DNA of 6,013 bases from Rubritepida sp. (GTDB taxonomy: Bacteria > Pseudomonadota > Alphaproteobacteria > Acetobacterales > Acetobacteraceae), in NCBI GenBank assembly GCA_014376425.1, contig JACMRO010000322.1:1-6013 (forward strand), read 5' to 3'. Positions within the stretch are counted from its first letter, which is position 1. Every line of letters begins with the position of its first letter. The notes under the pieces were generated by a model. It saw only the letters and a program-made list of their open reading frames with translations, did no database searches and was not told the origin of the DNA. Of the stretch, positions 5,061 through 6,013 are shown one piece after another. The translations under genes and the position numbers were made by a program.

Positions 5061-5103
5061 GAGCGTGTCCCTTGGCGTCCTGGTCGGGCGCGACCGGGCA
5101 ATC

Positions 5104-5132
5104 TCTACACCCCTGGGGGAAGCCCGGGTCAA
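5104..5132 (-). promoter_or_regulatory. Candidate promoter for the dehydrogenase/kinase/DUF6285 unit
   Basis: On the minus strand TTGACC (5127-5132, 5 of 6 to consensus) is followed after 17 bases by TGTAGA (5104-5109, 3 of 6). It lies between the palindromic element and the dehydrogenase start and would give a leader of about 37 bases including the AAGGGA ribosome site. A short inverted repeat, GGTCG-GGCG-CGACC (5082-5095), lies in that leader. If real, the three-gene unit is transcribed independently of the SDR. The weak -10 keeps confidence low. Confidence 0.33.
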
Positions 5133-5150
5133 GCCCGCGCATGAGGCCCC

Positions 5151-5313
5151 AGCAAGCTGCTGAAAAACTGGACGGGTCGGCTGGGCGGTGCCTTTCCGCG
5201 CAGGATTCGTTCGTCCCTTGCCAGGATGCAACAGCATCCTGCCGGCGGCCCGGCCTTTCCTGCCCGAAAAGTCCCTCGCCCACCCTCAGCCGCCAGTTCT
5301 TCAGCAGCCTGCT
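5151..5313. repeat. 163-base near-palindromic, MITE-like element
   Basis: The ends are 20-base inverted repeats with 18 identities: AGCAAGCTGCTGAAAAACTG at 5151-5170 against the reverse complement of 5294-5313. The symmetry continues inward. About 28 bases around 5179-5205 match the opposite arm at roughly 22 positions with one gap, and the exact centre is a perfect 8-bp hairpin, CAGGATGC-AACA-GCATCCTG (5222-5241). The whole therefore folds end to end. There is no transposase and no clear target-site duplication. It fills most of the SDR-dehydrogenase gap, and its right edge overlaps the SDR stop codon. It may be a non-autonomous transposable element, a dispersed palindromic repeat, or a large intercistronic RNA hairpin. 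Confidence 0.6.
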
Positions 5314-5322
5314 ACAGGCTGC
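5304..5322 (-). other. Perfect hairpin centred on the SDR stop codon
   Basis: GCAGCCTG (5304-5311) and CAGGCTGC (5315-5322) form a perfect 8-bp stem whose 3-base loop is the TAG stop of the SDR gene. One arm belongs to the terminal repeat of the palindromic element, the other to SDR codons. No T-tract follows on the minus strand, so it is not a classical terminator. It could protect the SDR transcript end or mark where the element joined the gene. Confidence 0.5.
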
Positions 5323-6013
5323 CGATGGAATGGCCGCCATCGACGGTGATGGTGCTGCCCGTCATGTGCGCCCCCGCGTCGCTGGCCAGCAGCAGCAGCG
5401 CGCCGGTCAGGTCCTCCGGCTGGCCCAGCCGGCGTTGCGGGATGCGCTTGACCATGGCCTGGCCGGCGGGGCCTGCGAAGAATTCGGCGTTGATGTCGGA
5501 CGCGATGTAGCCGGGCGCGATGGCGTTGACCCGGATGGACTGGCGCGCCAGCTCCACCGCCATCTGCCGCGTGAGATGCAGCAGGCCGGCCTTCGCGGCG
5601 GTGTAGCCGGCGACGCCGGGGATGATCCGCTCGCCCAGCACCGAGGCGATGTTGATGATGGAGCCGCCGCGCGGCATGCGCCTGGCTGCCGCTACGCCCA
5701 TCAGGAAGGCGCCGCGGAGATTGACGCCCATCACCGCATCCCAGTCGGCAGCGGTGTGATCGAGCAGCGGCCGGGTGATGGCCACGCCGGCGTTGTTCAC
5801 CAGGATGTCGAGCGGCCCGGCGGCGTCGAGGCATTCTGCGATGGAAGCCTCGTCGGTTACGTCCAGGTGCAGTGCGTTCGGGCCCAAGGCGTCGATCCGC
5901 CGTGCCGCCGGCACCACCCGCGCCCCGGCCTGTGCCAGCACGCGGCAGAAATGCCCGCCCAGCAGCCCGGAGGCGCCGGTCACCAGCGCGGTCTTTCCGG
6001 TAAGGTCGAAGAG
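5312..6013 (-). CDS. Short-chain dehydrogenase/reductase (SDR), 5' end outside window
   Basis: This classical SDR is an NAD(P)-dependent oxidoreductase interconverting a hydroxyl and a carbonyl group. The frame is open to the right edge (it begins LFDLTGKTALVTGAS, so only a few N-terminal residues are missing) and gives 233 visible residues. Motifs, numbered from the edge: the Rossmann TGASGLLGG (12-20), LDVTD (50-54), NNAG (73-76), catalytic Ser124 in NIASVLGE, catalytic Y137 and K141 in YTAAK, then the APGYIASDIN region (166-175) and the C-terminal TVDGGHSIGSL. Visible length and motif order are normal. It is upstream of and co-directional with the dehydrogenase/kinase genes but separated by 251 bases containing a palindromic element, so co-transcription is uncertain. 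A role in making or using a hydroxyacyl-CoA for that pathway is plausible inference; the substrate cannot be told. Confidence 0.92.
   Translation of the reverse strand, partial: LFDLTGKTALVTGASGLLGGHFCRVLAQAGARVVPAARRIDALGPNALHLDVTDEASIAECLDAAGPLDILVNNAGVAITRPLLDHTAADWDAVMGVNLRGAFLMGVAAARRMPRGGSIINIASVLGERIIPGVAGYTAAKAGLLHLTRQMAVELARQSIRVNAIAPGYIASDINAEFFAGPAGQAMVKRIPQRRLGQPEDLTGALLLLASDAGAHMTGSTITVDGGHSIGSL

Noticed and set aside
3867..5237. Longer form of the acyl-CoA dehydrogenase (456 codons from the ATG at 5237)
   Set aside because: The extra 59 residues come from the palindromic element and spacer and do not look like the family; MDFSLPPELDAM at 5060 is the normal N-terminus with a Shine-Dalgarno.

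Overview
The window is GC-rich and probably chromosomal, from an alphaproteobacterium. The best guess is Rhodospirillales/Acetobacteraceae, based on strong GC bias at third codon positions, a pqqA-pqqB pair, the tRNA-Trp/secE/nusG arrangement and the character of the metabolic genes. This placement is inferred; no 16S rRNA gene is present. No CRISPR array, phage module or transposase gene was found.

Layout. (1) Positions 1-765, minus strand: the start of a PQQ cofactor cluster. A 26-residue PqqA precursor is followed by a perfect 9-bp hairpin and then the first 180 codons of pqqB, which runs off the left edge. (2) 766-1377, minus: a stand-alone UdgX-type uracil-DNA glycosylase homologue that keeps the covalent-capture loop but contains no cysteine, so it cannot form the family's iron-sulfur cluster in the usual way. 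(3) 1378-2603, plus: a sigma70-like promoter, a tRNA-Trp gene with several unusual bases, secE (TTG start) and nusG. Downstream of nusG there is structured DNA with a 16-base perfect complement to the 16S rRNA 3' end, placed as a Shine-Dalgarno for a 26-codon ORF, and then a terminator-like hairpin. (4) 2604-6013, minus: an SDR oxidoreductase (5' end outside the window), an acyl-CoA dehydrogenase, an APH-fold kinase and a small DUF6285-like protein. The last three overlap by 4 and 14 bases and are surely co-translated. A 163-base near-palindromic, MITE-like element separates the SDR from the dehydrogenase.

How they fit together. The kinase/dehydrogenase/small-partner set resembles the separately encoded bacterial form of mammalian ACAD10/ACAD11 and the LvaA-LvaB-LvaC trio of Pseudomonas putida levulinate catabolism, in which a 4-hydroxyacyl-CoA is phosphorylated and the phosphate is then eliminated. 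The SDR could supply or consume the hydroxy intermediate. The most unusual items are the cysteine-free UdgX, the small ORF with the extreme Shine-Dalgarno after nusG, the odd tRNA-Trp and the palindromic element inside the catabolic cluster.
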